37,448 bases of DNA, taken from JBFKUL01 sp041635755. GTDB lineage: Bacteria; Pseudomonadota; Gammaproteobacteria; Burkholderiales; SG8-39. The notes beneath the pieces are model-generated. The model saw only the letters and a program-made list of their open reading frames with translations. It ran no database searches and was not told where the DNA came from. The translations under genes and the position numbers were made by a program. The stretch covers positions 1-37,448 of the forward strand of contig JBFKUL010000001.1 in NCBI GenBank assembly GCA_041635755.1, given 5' to 3'. Below are positions 1 to 9,105 of the stretch, in pieces (the stretch's first letter is position 1; each line of letters opens with the position of its first letter).

Positions 1-681
1 GCGCGGATCGCCATCGGCAATCTTCCTTCCCTGGTGGAGGACCGCAACGCGCTCGACATAGTTCATCAGCACCCGCACCGCATGCTCGATCCAGATCACC
101 GCCACGCCAAGCTCGTCGCGCACCCGCCGAATGAGCTGGGCTGTCGCCTCGACTTCATTATGGGTGAGGCCCGCAGCAACTTCGTCCAGCAGCAGCACGC
201 GGGGCCTCGCCCCCAGCGCGACGCCGATCTCGAGCAGCCGCTGCCGGGCGGGCGTGAGCCCCCCGGCCGGCACACCTGCCGCGTCGGCCAATCCCAGAAA
301 CCCCAGAATCGCGTGCACGTCGTCGAAGGCGTCGTGCGCATGCCTTCGCGTGCGACCGGCGAACTCCAGTCCGAAGCGCACGTTCTGCTCCGCGGTCATG
401 TCGCGAAACACGCGTGGAGTCTGGAAGGTGCGGGCAACCCCGTGCTTCGCGAACACATGTGGGGCCCGGCCGGTCAGGTCATCGCCCGCGATCGACAGCC
501 GGCCCTCATCGGGCACCAGCACACCGGAGAGCGTGTGAAAGAACGTAGTCTTACCCGCGCCATTTGGACCGATCACACCCACCAGCTCGCCGGCGCGCAC
601 CTCGAGATCCACCCCATCGACCGCAACCAGACCGCCGAAGCGTACCCGTACGCCCTGCGCGTGGACCAGTACCTCACGCAT
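1..681 (-). CDS. livG: Branched-chain amino acid-type ABC transporter ATP-binding protein (LivG family), 3' end cut by window
   Basis: This is a cytoplasmic ATPase subunit that powers uptake through the LivH/LivM permeases. The 227 codons present start with ATG at 681. They show Walker A GPNGAGKT (about residues 39-46), the Q-loop FQTPRVF, Walker B RVLLLDE and a switch histidine in IEHAVRVL. The ABC signature is not LSGGQ but LTPARQRLLEIG, a divergence seen in the LivG branch. The start overlaps the livM stop by 8 bp, so the two are probably translationally coupled. The C-terminus lies beyond position 1, and a livF partner would be expected there. The family call is firm; the substrate is not readable from this subunit. 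Confidence 0.93.
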   Translation of the reverse strand, partial: MREVLVHAQGVRVRFGGLVAVDGVDLEVRAGELVGVIGPNGAGKTTFFHTLSGVLVPDEGRLSIAGDDLTGRAPHVFAKHGVARTFQTPRVFRDMTAEQNVRFGLEFAGRTRRHAHDAFDDVHAILGFLGLADAAGVPAGGLTPARQRLLEIGVALGARPRVLLLDEVAAGLTHNEVEATAQLIRRVRDELGVAVIWIEHAVRVLMNYVERVAVLHQGRKIADGDPR

Positions 682-1585
682 GCGCCTTCCTCCAGCGCGT
701 GAGCAGCGAAGCGAGCCCGCCCGGCAGGTACAGAACGAGCAGGATGAGCAGCAGGCCGAGGATCACGAGAAACGCGTACGGAAACCGCAGCCGCAGGAAC
801 TCGGTCAGCAGGCTGAAGAACACCGACGACACAATCGGCCCGATCAGCGTCTGCGCACCCCCGACCATGGCGATCAGCACGGTCTGAAAGCCGATGAACG
901 GATTAAACACCGAGGTCGGCTCGATATACGTCCAGCGCACCGCCATGGCGGCCCCGAGCGCGCCCGCAAAAGCCGCCGAGAGCGTGAACGCGGCAATCTT
1001 GGTTAAGCGCGCATTGACGCCCAGCGTCTGAGCGCGCTCCTCGTCGGAGCCGATCCCGGCGAGCGCCAGGCCGAAGCGGCTCGCGCGCACCAGAATCGCC
1101 GTGCCGACTGCCGCGACGGTCACTGCGAGCACCGTGAAATAGATCGTGAAGGCCTCGGGCGCTTCAGTAATCACCCGCCCGACGGTATGGGCGTAGGACT
1201 TTTCGAAGTAAGTGATGGCGTGACGCACCAGCTCGCCCAAGCCAAACGTGATTACGGCGAAGTAGGCGCCCCGCAGGTGCAGCACGGCCGCCCCGACAAG
1301 CGCCGCAAACGCCGCGGCGATCAGACCGCCGAGCAACACCGCCACCGGATAGGCAAGCGTGCCCACGCCCCACGCCGTGACATAGGCGCCGATGCCGAAG
1401 AACGCCGACGTGGCGAGCGAAAGGTAATGCGTCGGGCCGCAGAACATCGCCCAGCTCACCGCGAGCCCGGCGTACATCAGGCACGAAAGCGTCAGCGAAA
1501 GCGCGAAATCCGACAACAGCCAGGGCATCGTCGCGAGCACGAGCGCGGCGCCAAACGTCAACAGCATAGAAACGCGCGCCCTCAT
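674..1585 (-). CDS. livM: Branched-chain amino acid-type ABC transporter permease LivM
   Basis: Inner-membrane permease of 303 aa with about eight to ten hydrophobic segments. It has the LivM hallmarks: an N-terminal SLATSAFFGIGAYVTAWG stretch and, near residues 180-210, the cytoplasmic coupling region (GSDEERAQTLGVNARLTKIAAF) that contacts the ATPase. The C-terminus ends in a short basic tail. It overlaps livH by 4 bp (ATGA) and livG by 8 bp, the pattern of a tightly coupled operon. Its length is normal for the family when the extra N-terminal domain of the enteric protein is absent. The substrate is unknown; hydrophobic amino acids, amides or related small carboxylates are all transported by relatives. 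Confidence 0.93.
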   Translation of the reverse strand: MRARVSMLLTFGAALVLATMPWLLSDFALSLTLSCLMYAGLAVSWAMFCGPTHYLSLATSAFFGIGAYVTAWGVGTLAYPVAVLLGGLIAAAFAALVGAAVLHLRGAYFAVITFGLGELVRHAITYFEKSYAHTVGRVITEAPEAFTIYFTVLAVTVAAVGTAILVRASRFGLALAGIGSDEERAQTLGVNARLTKIAAFTLSAAFAGALGAAMAVRWTYIEPTSVFNPFIGFQTVLIAMVGGAQTLIGPIVSSVFFSLLTEFLRLRFPYAFLVILGLLLILLVLYLPGGLASLLTRWRKAHA

Positions 1586-2451
1586 CGCGAGAATAATCCC
1601 TTCGGCCGGGCGAGCAGCACGGCGACCAGTACCGCGTAGGAGAGCAACATCTTGAGCGAGGGGCTGGTGAAGTGCATGCCAAACGCCTCGACCACGCCGA
1701 GGATGAAGCCGCCGACGAGACTGCCGAGGGCGCTGCCGAGGCCGCCCAACGTGATCACGATCAGCGCGGTTACCGTATAGGGCTCGCCCATCGAGGGCGA
1801 GATCTCATAGACCATGGAGAGCAGCCCGCCCGCCACGCCGGCCAGCGCCAACCCGGCGCCGAACACCACCGGATGCAGCACGGCCGTGTCGATGCCGACC
1901 ATCTGCGCGCCGGTCGGGGACTGCATCATGGCGCGCACCGCCTTGCCGATCATGGTCCAGCGCAGCACCGCGAGCAGCAGCAGGCTCGCACCCACGGCGA
2001 ACGCAAACACGACCAACCGGTTGGCGGTAAAGCGCGCGCCGGCGATCTCGACCGGGTCGGCGAGATAGGAGTAGCCGCGCAGATCTGCGCCCCAGATCAG
2101 GTAAACGACGTTCTGCACGAGAAACATGAGGCCAAACCCGACGAGCAGGCTGCGTGCCTCGATCACTTCGACCGCCGGGGCCGTGCGCGCGATGCGGTAG
2201 AAGCACAAGCGGTACACCACGAGCCCCAACGCGAACATCGCCAGCGCAACGATCGGCAGTGACAGCAGCGGGTTCAACTTGAACGTCGTGTGCGCAAGCC
2301 ACGTGAGGTACGCGCCCAGCATCAGGAACTCGCCGTGCGAAATGTTCATGATGCGCATCAGCCCGTATTGCAGGTTCAGGCCGATCGCGACCACCGCATA
2401 GATGCCGCCGGTGATCAGCCCGGAGGCGGCAAGTTCGAGCCAGAAGCCCAT
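1582..2451 (-). CDS. livH: Branched-chain amino acid-type ABC transporter permease LivH
   Basis: The second inner-membrane permease of the importer, 289 aa and strongly hydrophobic. The N-terminus (GGIYAVVAIGLNLQYGLMRI, then NISHGEFLMLGAY) is the typical LivH opening. The cytoplasmic coupling helix is seen as RAMMQSPTGAQMVGIDTAVL near residues 175-195, followed by a glycine-rich ITLGGLGSALGSLVGGFILG segment. The ATG at 2451 lies just downstream of a terminator-like hairpin that separates this gene from its binding-protein gene. It is therefore likely expressed at a lower level than the binding protein, by readthrough. Its stop overlaps the livM start (ATGA). Confidence 0.94.
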   Translation of the reverse strand: MGFWLELAASGLITGGIYAVVAIGLNLQYGLMRIMNISHGEFLMLGAYLTWLAHTTFKLNPLLSLPIVALAMFALGLVVYRLCFYRIARTAPAVEVIEARSLLVGFGLMFLVQNVVYLIWGADLRGYSYLADPVEIAGARFTANRLVVFAFAVGASLLLLAVLRWTMIGKAVRAMMQSPTGAQMVGIDTAVLHPVVFGAGLALAGVAGGLLSMVYEISPSMGEPYTVTALIVITLGGLGSALGSLVGGFILGVVEAFGMHFTSPSLKMLLSYAVLVAVLLARPKGLFSR

Positions 2452-2458
2452 GAGATCA

Positions 2459-2490
2459 AAAAGCCCCGCGGGAGGGTCCGCGGGGCTTTT
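2459..2490 (-). terminator. Intrinsic terminator/attenuator between binding protein and livH
   Basis: A perfect 13-bp inverted repeat (AAAAGCCCCGCGG, 2459-2471, with its complement at 2478-2490) encloses a 6-nt loop. On the minus strand the GC-rich arm is followed by TTTTT. It sits between the stop of the substrate-binding protein (2506) and the ATG of livH (2451), both transcribed leftward. Partial termination here would give more binding protein than permease mRNA, a common arrangement in ABC importer operons. Confidence 0.85.
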
Positions 2491-2505
2491 GGAGTTACGC
2501 CCGGG

Positions 2506-3693
2506 TCACTTCCATTCCGGCTTCGGGTAGAGCGACGGACCGGTGGCGTTCTGCGGCGGCCAGACGACCTCGAACTCGCCGTTGCTCCACTGGCTGACGA
2601 CGCCCGGCGTCGAAACGTTCTCGCCGTTCCTGAAGCGGATCTTGCCGATGATCGTGTCGAACTCGGCGCTTGCGATGTGATCGCGCAGCGCCTTGCGATC
2701 CAGCCCGACCTTCTCCACTGCCTGCTGCAGGATCTGCAGCCCCGCCCAGGCGTGCGCGCTCGCCCAACGATCCGGCTCCTTCTGCCAGCGCTTCACGTGC
2801 GCGTCGAAGTAGGCTTTCGCCTCGGGGCCCATCTTCGGATTCCAGGTGCCCAGACCCATCACGCCCTCGATGGTCGCCGCGCCCATGCGGTCGCGATAGA
2901 TCGGAAACGCGGTGCCTACCGCCGCATAGAACACCTTCGGATTAAAGCCGATGGCTTTTGCCTGTCCGGTGACGAGGAACGTATCGGGGGGATAGCTCAG
3001 GCTGATGAACGCGTCGGGCTTTTTCGCCTGGATGTCCTTCAGCACTGGGGAAAGGTCCTTCACGCCGATCGGGTAGCTTTTGGTCTCGAGCACCTCGATG
3101 CCCTTTTCCTTCAGCGCCGCCTGCAACGCGGTGTTCTGCTCCAGGCCGAAGAGCTCGTCGACGTGAATGACCGCCGCGGTGCGCACCTTGCGCGCAACCA
3201 TGAACTCCGAAAGCGCTTCCATCATCCGATCCGGCTGCTGCAGCAGCGCAAAGAAGTACGGATTCTTCATGCCCAGAAGTCGACGGCCGGTCGCTGTGGG
3301 CGAAAGCATTGGGTAGCCGTGCTTCTGTGCCAGCGGCATGACCGCGAAGTTCGCGCCGGTGCCCCACGGCGGCAGGATCAGGTCGACCTTGTCGCTGGTC
3401 ATCAGCTTCTCGTAGGTCCGGACGACGGTCTCGGACTCGCTGCGGTCGTCGTAGCCGACCAGCTCAATCTTGCGACGCTTGCCCTTGATGTTCAGGCCGC
3501 CCGCCGCATTGACCTGCTCGGCCCACATGATGTAGTTCGGCTCCTGCGTCACCTGTGCGCCGGCGGCCCATGGACCGGTGCGCGCGATGGCGTAGCCGAT
3601 CTTCACGGTGGCATCCTGGGCGTGCGCCGTCGCCGATACCGCCGCTGCCAGTGCGGCGAATGCAAGCCACTTCACCTTCCTCGCGAGAATCAT
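2506..3693 (-). CDS. Periplasmic substrate-binding protein of the Liv-type ABC importer
   Basis: A secreted solute-binding protein of 395 aa (type I periplasmic binding fold, Peripla_BP_6/LivK-like). It begins with a Sec signal peptide of about 23 residues (basic MILARKVKW, hydrophobic core, AHA cleavage site before QDATVKIGYA). The mature N-terminus KIGYAIARTGPWAAGAQV and the YDDRSESETVVRTYEKLM and DLILPPWGTG segments follow the family pattern. ATG 3693 is chosen because AAGGAG lies about 8 nt upstream and the signal peptide begins there; the reading frame is open further upstream, but that part looks non-coding. It is the first gene of the leftward operon. The ligand is not predictable. The divergent gabD hints at, but does not prove, an amino acid or GABA-like substrate. 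Confidence 0.92.
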   Translation of the reverse strand: MILARKVKWLAFAALAAAVSATAHAQDATVKIGYAIARTGPWAAGAQVTQEPNYIMWAEQVNAAGGLNIKGKRRKIELVGYDDRSESETVVRTYEKLMTSDKVDLILPPWGTGANFAVMPLAQKHGYPMLSPTATGRRLLGMKNPYFFALLQQPDRMMEALSEFMVARKVRTAAVIHVDELFGLEQNTALQAALKEKGIEVLETKSYPIGVKDLSPVLKDIQAKKPDAFISLSYPPDTFLVTGQAKAIGFNPKVFYAAVGTAFPIYRDRMGAATIEGVMGLGTWNPKMGPEAKAYFDAHVKRWQKEPDRWASAHAWAGLQILQQAVEKVGLDRKALRDHIASAEFDTIIGKIRFRNGENVSTPGVVSQWSNGEFEVVWPPQNATGPSLYPKPEWK

Positions 3694-3782
3694 CTTGGTC
3701 TCCTTGGGTCCCGGGGTTCCCGCCTGTTCTTGGCCGTCTTGCGGCGCGCGGCGGTAGGATCGATTTTCTCTTCTACCAGAGC

Positions 3783-3812
3783 ACTTTACGTACCTACCGG
3801 AGAGAGTGTCAA
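3783..3812 (-). promoter_or_regulatory. Candidate sigma70 promoter of the liv operon
   Basis: On the minus strand a consensus -35 hexamer TTGACA (3812-3807) is followed after 18 bp by TAAAGT (3788-3783) as a possible -10. Transcription would start near 3776, about 80 nt before the binding-protein ATG at 3693. The -35 is perfect; the -10 matches 4 of 6. Confidence 0.55.
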
Positions 3813-3821
3813 GGCAGCCAA

Positions 3822-3838
3822 TGTTTGCGCTCCAAACA
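3822..3838. promoter_or_regulatory. Small inverted repeat upstream of the liv promoter, possible operator
   Basis: TGTTTG (3822-3827) and CAAACA (3833-3838) form a 6-bp inverted repeat with a 5-bp spacer. It lies just upstream of the liv -35 and between the divergent liv and gabD units. The position suits an activator or a shared regulator, but the arms are short and could be chance. Confidence 0.25.
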
Positions 3839-3972
3839 ATCATCGCCCGGACCCCGCGTGCGTGCGCGAAGCGCATCGAGACGTGGCCGGACCCAATCAC
3901 CTCGGCTGTGGCGCCGGCGCGGAGCGGGTCGGGAGTAAAATGTCGCGTTCGACGCGAACCACGGAGGCAGCG

Positions 3973-5463
3973 ATGAACGCACCCGCCCGGGCCGGACTGC
4001 CGGCCCTTCCCCTCAAGGACCCCAAGCTGTTCCGCAGCCAGTGCTATCTGGACGGCCAATGGGTCGACGCGGACAGCAAGAAGAACTTCCCGGTCGACAA
4101 TCCCGCGACGGGCGAGATCTTAGGCACCGTGCCGGACATGGGCACGGCCGAAACGCGACGTGCGATCGAGGCCGCCGAGAAGGCCTGGCCGGCCTGGCGC
4201 GCGAAGACCGCCAAGGAGCGCGCGGTCATCCTGCGCAAGTGGTTCGAGCTGATGATGGCGAACCAGGACGACCTCGGGGTCATTCTCACCGCCGAGCAGG
4301 GCAAGCCTCTCGCCGAGGCAAAGGGCGAAATTGCCTACGGCGCTTCCTTCATCGAGTGGTTCGCGGAGGAAGGCAAGCGTACCTACGGCGACGTGATCCC
4401 GCAGCACCAAGCCGACAAGCGCATCCTCGTAATCAAACAGCCGATCGGCGTGTCGGCGATGATCACGCCGTGGAATTTTCCGAACGCGATGATCACGCGC
4501 AAGGCCGGACCGGCACTCGCTGCGGGCTGCACGGTAGTGCTGAAGCCCGCCGAGCAGACGCCGTTTTCGGCGCTCGCCATGGCCGAGCTCGCGGAGCGCG
4601 CCGGAATCCCGAAGGGCGTGCTCAATATCATCACCGGGGACGCGCCGACCATCGGCAAGGAACTGTGCTCCAACCCCAAGGTGCGCAAGCTCTCGTTCAC
4701 CGGGTCCACGGAGGTCGGGCGCATCCTGATGAAGCAATCCGCGGACACCATCAAGAAGCTCTCGCTCGAGCTTGGCGGCAACGCGCCGTTCATCGTTTTC
4801 GACGATGCGGACCTCGACGCTGCGGTCGAAGGCGCAATCGCGAGCAAGTACCGCAACGCGGGCCAGACCTGCGTTTGCGCCAACCGCATCTATGTGCAGG
4901 ATGGTGTCTACGAGGCCTTTGCGGCGAAGCTTGCGGAGAAGGTCAAGGGCTTCAAGGTCGGCGCCGGCAACGAGACGGGCGTAGTGATCGGGCCGCTGAT
5001 CGACGAGCAGGGCATGAAGAAGGTCGAGGAGCATGTGGCGGACGCACTTGGCAAGGGCGCCAAGGTGGTTCTGGGCGGCAAGCGTCACGAGCGCGGCGGG
5101 CGATTCTTCCAGCCAACCGTAATCACGGGTGTGACGGCCGAGATGCGGGTCTCCGTGGAGGAGACCTTCGGCCCGGTGGCGCCGCTCTATCGCTTCAAAT
5201 CCGAGGACGAGGTGATCAAGCTCGCCAACAACACCGAGTTCGGTCTTTCGGGCTACTTCTATAGCCGCGACATCGGCCGCATTTTCCGGGTCGCAGAACA
5301 GATGGAAACCGGCATGGTGTGCGTGAACAGCGGCATCCTTTCGACCGAGGTCGCACCCTTCGGTGGCGTCAAGCAGTCCGGGCTTGGGCGCGAGGGTTCG
5401 AAATACGGCATCGAGGAATACCTCGAGACGAAATACCTGCTGATCGCGGGCATCGACAAATAG
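3973..5463 (+). CDS. gabD: NAD(P)-dependent succinate-semialdehyde dehydrogenase-type aldehyde dehydrogenase
   Basis: A 496-aa cytosolic aldehyde dehydrogenase; the best family fit is GabD, which oxidises succinate semialdehyde to succinate in GABA degradation. Visible features are MITPWNFPNAMITRK (cofactor and oxyanion region), LSFTGSTEVGR (nucleotide binding), general base Glu266 in LELGGNAP, catalytic Cys300 in NAGQTCVCANR and ETFGPVAP near residue 397. The C-terminal SGLGREGSKYGIEEYLE is characteristic of the GabD group. The start at 3973 is set by GGAGG 6 nt upstream and by homology of the N-terminus; the frame is open far upstream (from 2290), but that part is antisense to the liv genes. 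The desaturase gene begins 2 nt after the stop. The semialdehyde specificity is inferred from family resemblance. Confidence 0.9.
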   Translation: MNAPARAGLPALPLKDPKLFRSQCYLDGQWVDADSKKNFPVDNPATGEILGTVPDMGTAETRRAIEAAEKAWPAWRAKTAKERAVILRKWFELMMANQDDLGVILTAEQGKPLAEAKGEIAYGASFIEWFAEEGKRTYGDVIPQHQADKRILVIKQPIGVSAMITPWNFPNAMITRKAGPALAAGCTVVLKPAEQTPFSALAMAELAERAGIPKGVLNIITGDAPTIGKELCSNPKVRKLSFTGSTEVGRILMKQSADTIKKLSLELGGNAPFIVFDDADLDAAVEGAIASKYRNAGQTCVCANRIYVQDGVYEAFAAKLAEKVKGFKVGAGNETGVVIGPLIDEQGMKKVEEHVADALGKGAKVVLGGKRHERGGRFFQPTVITGVTAEMRVSVEETFGPVAPLYRFKSEDEVIKLANNTEFGLSGYFYSRDIGRIFRVAEQMETGMVCVNSGILSTEVAPFGGVKQSGLGREGSKYGIEEYLETKYLLIAGIDK

Positions 5464-5465
5464 CG

Positions 5466-6464
5466 ATGCGCGCCGCGCCGGCACCCGTCCGGGGCGAGGA
5501 GTTCAGGGACGATATCCGCCGGGCCCTTCCCGCCGCGATCGTGCAGCGCCTTACGGCGATCTCGGCATGGCGCTCGGCCTGGGCTGTAGCGCAGGAGGTG
5601 CTGGCGCTTTTCGGCCTCATCGCCGCGGCGCTTTACTGGTGGACGCCGTGGGTCGTCGTCCCGTGCATGGTACTGATCGGCACGCGCCAGCACGCCTTGT
5701 TCGTGCTGGCGCACGACGCCGCGCATTACCGGCTGTTCGAGGCGCGCTGGCTGAACGATCTCGTCGGCCGTCTGTGCGCGGCCTTGCCGGGACTTTCGAT
5801 GTGCACCTACCGCATCATCCATCGCCTGCATCACAACAACCTTTATGGTCCGCTCGATCCGGACACGGCGCTTCATGGCGGCTACCCTCGCGGCAAAGGC
5901 TACCTCGCAAGAAAGCTGCTCAAGGATCTGGCCGGGCTCACCGCCTGGAAGACCTATGCGTACTTCCTGGGCGGCGCGCCCGCACTAAATACCGAGACGA
6001 AGGTCGCAATGCGTCCGCTCGCCGACACCTCGCCGCGGCTGCGCGCCGAGGCGCACACCGACCGTCGAATCGTGATCGGCGCGCATCTTGCCGCGCTCGC
6101 GCTCGCCGCGGCGAGCGGAGTGTTGCTCGAGTATCTCGTGCTGTGGATCCTGCCGCTCGTCACGGTGGTACAAGCCATCCTGCGGTTGCGCGCCATCTGC
6201 GAGCACGGCGCCACCACGGATTTCACTTCCCCGCTCACCGCGGCACGTACTACCACCTGCGGGCCCTGGCTCGCGTGGCTGCTTTTTCCGCACCACGTGA
6301 ATCACCACATCGAGCATCACCTTTACGCCTCGGTGCCGCACTACCACCTTCCGGCCTTGCATCTCGAAATGCAGCGTCATGGCCTGCTCGATGGCGCCGA
6401 AGTCGTGACATTCCGGGACACCCTCGGCAAGATCTTCGCCGATCCGACCCCGCGACCGGCATGA
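5466..6464 (+). CDS. Membrane fatty acid desaturase family protein
   Basis: A 332-aa integral-membrane di-iron oxygenase-type protein. It carries the three histidine boxes of the family: HDAAH (83-87), HRLHH (119-123) and a C-terminal HVNHH/HIEHH cluster (277-285). Hydrophobic segments lie at about 45-85 and 205-235. This histidine pattern supports a functional metal site. The acyl or carotenoid-like substrate cannot be told from sequence. ATG 5466 lies 2 nt after the gabD stop, so the two are probably co-transcribed; the methyltransferase follows 13 nt after the stop. Relatives insert double bonds into acyl chains, but some act as hydroxylases. Confidence 0.85.
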   Translation: MRAAPAPVRGEEFRDDIRRALPAAIVQRLTAISAWRSAWAVAQEVLALFGLIAAALYWWTPWVVVPCMVLIGTRQHALFVLAHDAAHYRLFEARWLNDLVGRLCAALPGLSMCTYRIIHRLHHNNLYGPLDPDTALHGGYPRGKGYLARKLLKDLAGLTAWKTYAYFLGGAPALNTETKVAMRPLADTSPRLRAEAHTDRRIVIGAHLAALALAAASGVLLEYLVLWILPLVTVVQAILRLRAICEHGATTDFTSPLTAARTTTCGPWLAWLLFPHHVNHHIEHHLYASVPHYHLPALHLEMQRHGLLDGAEVVTFRDTLGKIFADPTPRPA

Positions 6465-6477
6465 TCGCCCGCGCTGC

Positions 6478-7173
6478 GTGCTGAAGCGTTTTCTCGCCCG
6501 CCTTGCGGCGCCGGCACCTGAACCTGCGCCCGAGCCGCTGCGGCGCACGCCACTTCGAGTTGAGCTCGACCCGCAGCGCCGGCGGGTGCTGAACGTCGGC
6601 GGCGGCAGCAAGACGATCGCCATTCCCGAACATTATCGAGGCTGGCAGCACCTGCTCCTCGATATCGATGCGCGTGGCGAGGTCGACGTCGTGCTCGATG
6701 CGCGAGACCTCGAGCTGCTCGAATCGGGCCAGTTCGACGCCGTGTACTGCTCGCACAATCTCGAGCACTACTACGCGCACGATGTGCGAATGGTCCTCGC
6801 CGGGTTTGCGCATGTGCTCAAGCCGGAGGGCTTTGTGGAGATCCGAGTGCCCGATATCGAGGGCGTGGCACGCACCATGCTCGAGCGCGGATTGGACATC
6901 GAGGACACGCTTTACGTCGCCCAGGTCGGTCCAATCACCGTCCGGGACGTGTTCTACGGCTACGGGCGCGAAATCGAGCAAAGCGGCCAGGATTTCTACG
7001 CCCACAAGACAGGATTTACGCGGGCCTCGCTCACCGGGGCACTGCAACGGGCCGGGTTCACGATCGTGCGCGCCCTCGATCCGCTCGGCGCCTTCGAAGT
7101 CCGTCTTGCGGCGACGCGGGCAGCGGATGGCGGTTTACTGGAAAGACATATCGCGCCACGAGGGCCCGGCTGA
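6478..7173 (+). CDS. Class I SAM-dependent methyltransferase (Methyltransf_11-like)
   Basis: A 231-aa soluble protein with a degenerate N-terminal SAM-binding loop (LNVGGGSKTIAIPEHY, about 37-52), then HLLLDID (acidic residue after strand 2) and the conserved FDAVYCSHNLEHYYAHD segment near 83-99 typical of small-molecule methyltransferases. FAHVLKPEGFVEIRVPD follows. Residues 15-25 are proline- and alanine-rich. GTG 6478 is the only sensible start. It follows the desaturase closely, so it probably shares the gabD transcript. The substrate is unknown. The stop codon TGA is part of an extended -10-like element for typA. Confidence 0.8.
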   Translation: MLKRFLARLAAPAPEPAPEPLRRTPLRVELDPQRRRVLNVGGGSKTIAIPEHYRGWQHLLLDIDARGEVDVVLDARDLELLESGQFDAVYCSHNLEHYYAHDVRMVLAGFAHVLKPEGFVEIRVPDIEGVARTMLERGLDIEDTLYVAQVGPITVRDVFYGYGREIEQSGQDFYAHKTGFTRASLTGALQRAGFTIVRALDPLGAFEVRLAATRAADGGLLERHIAPRGPG

Positions 7174-7179
7174 TAGAAT
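7171..7179 (+). promoter_or_regulatory. typA: Extended -10 promoter element upstream of typA
   Basis: TGATAGAAT (TGn plus TAGAAT) lies 24 nt before the typA ATG and is followed by a GC-rich discriminator. No convincing -35 is visible, in keeping with an extended -10 promoter. The same 11 nt, TGATAGAATCG, recurs upstream of ftsY at 24849. Confidence 0.4.
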
Positions 7180-7203
7180 CGCGCCCTTTTGCGCACCCAT
7201 TGC

Positions 7204-9048
<1,845 letters not shown>

Positions 9049-9105
9049 CGCGTACGCGGCACCGTCGGGGGACGACAACGCCGGTCGACGTTAAACTGGC
9101 ATGGC

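Noticed and set aside
34..702. Plus-strand ORF of 222 codons
   Set aside because: It is the antisense shadow of livG, whose ATPase motifs read cleanly on the minus strand.
2290..3972. Long upstream extension of the gabD reading frame
   Set aside because: It is antisense to livH and the binding protein and lacks family resemblance; gabD starts at 3973 with its own ribosome site.
4120..5484. 454-codon minus-strand ORF opposite gabD
   Set aside because: High GC keeps this frame open; no motifs, and gabD is complete on the other strand.
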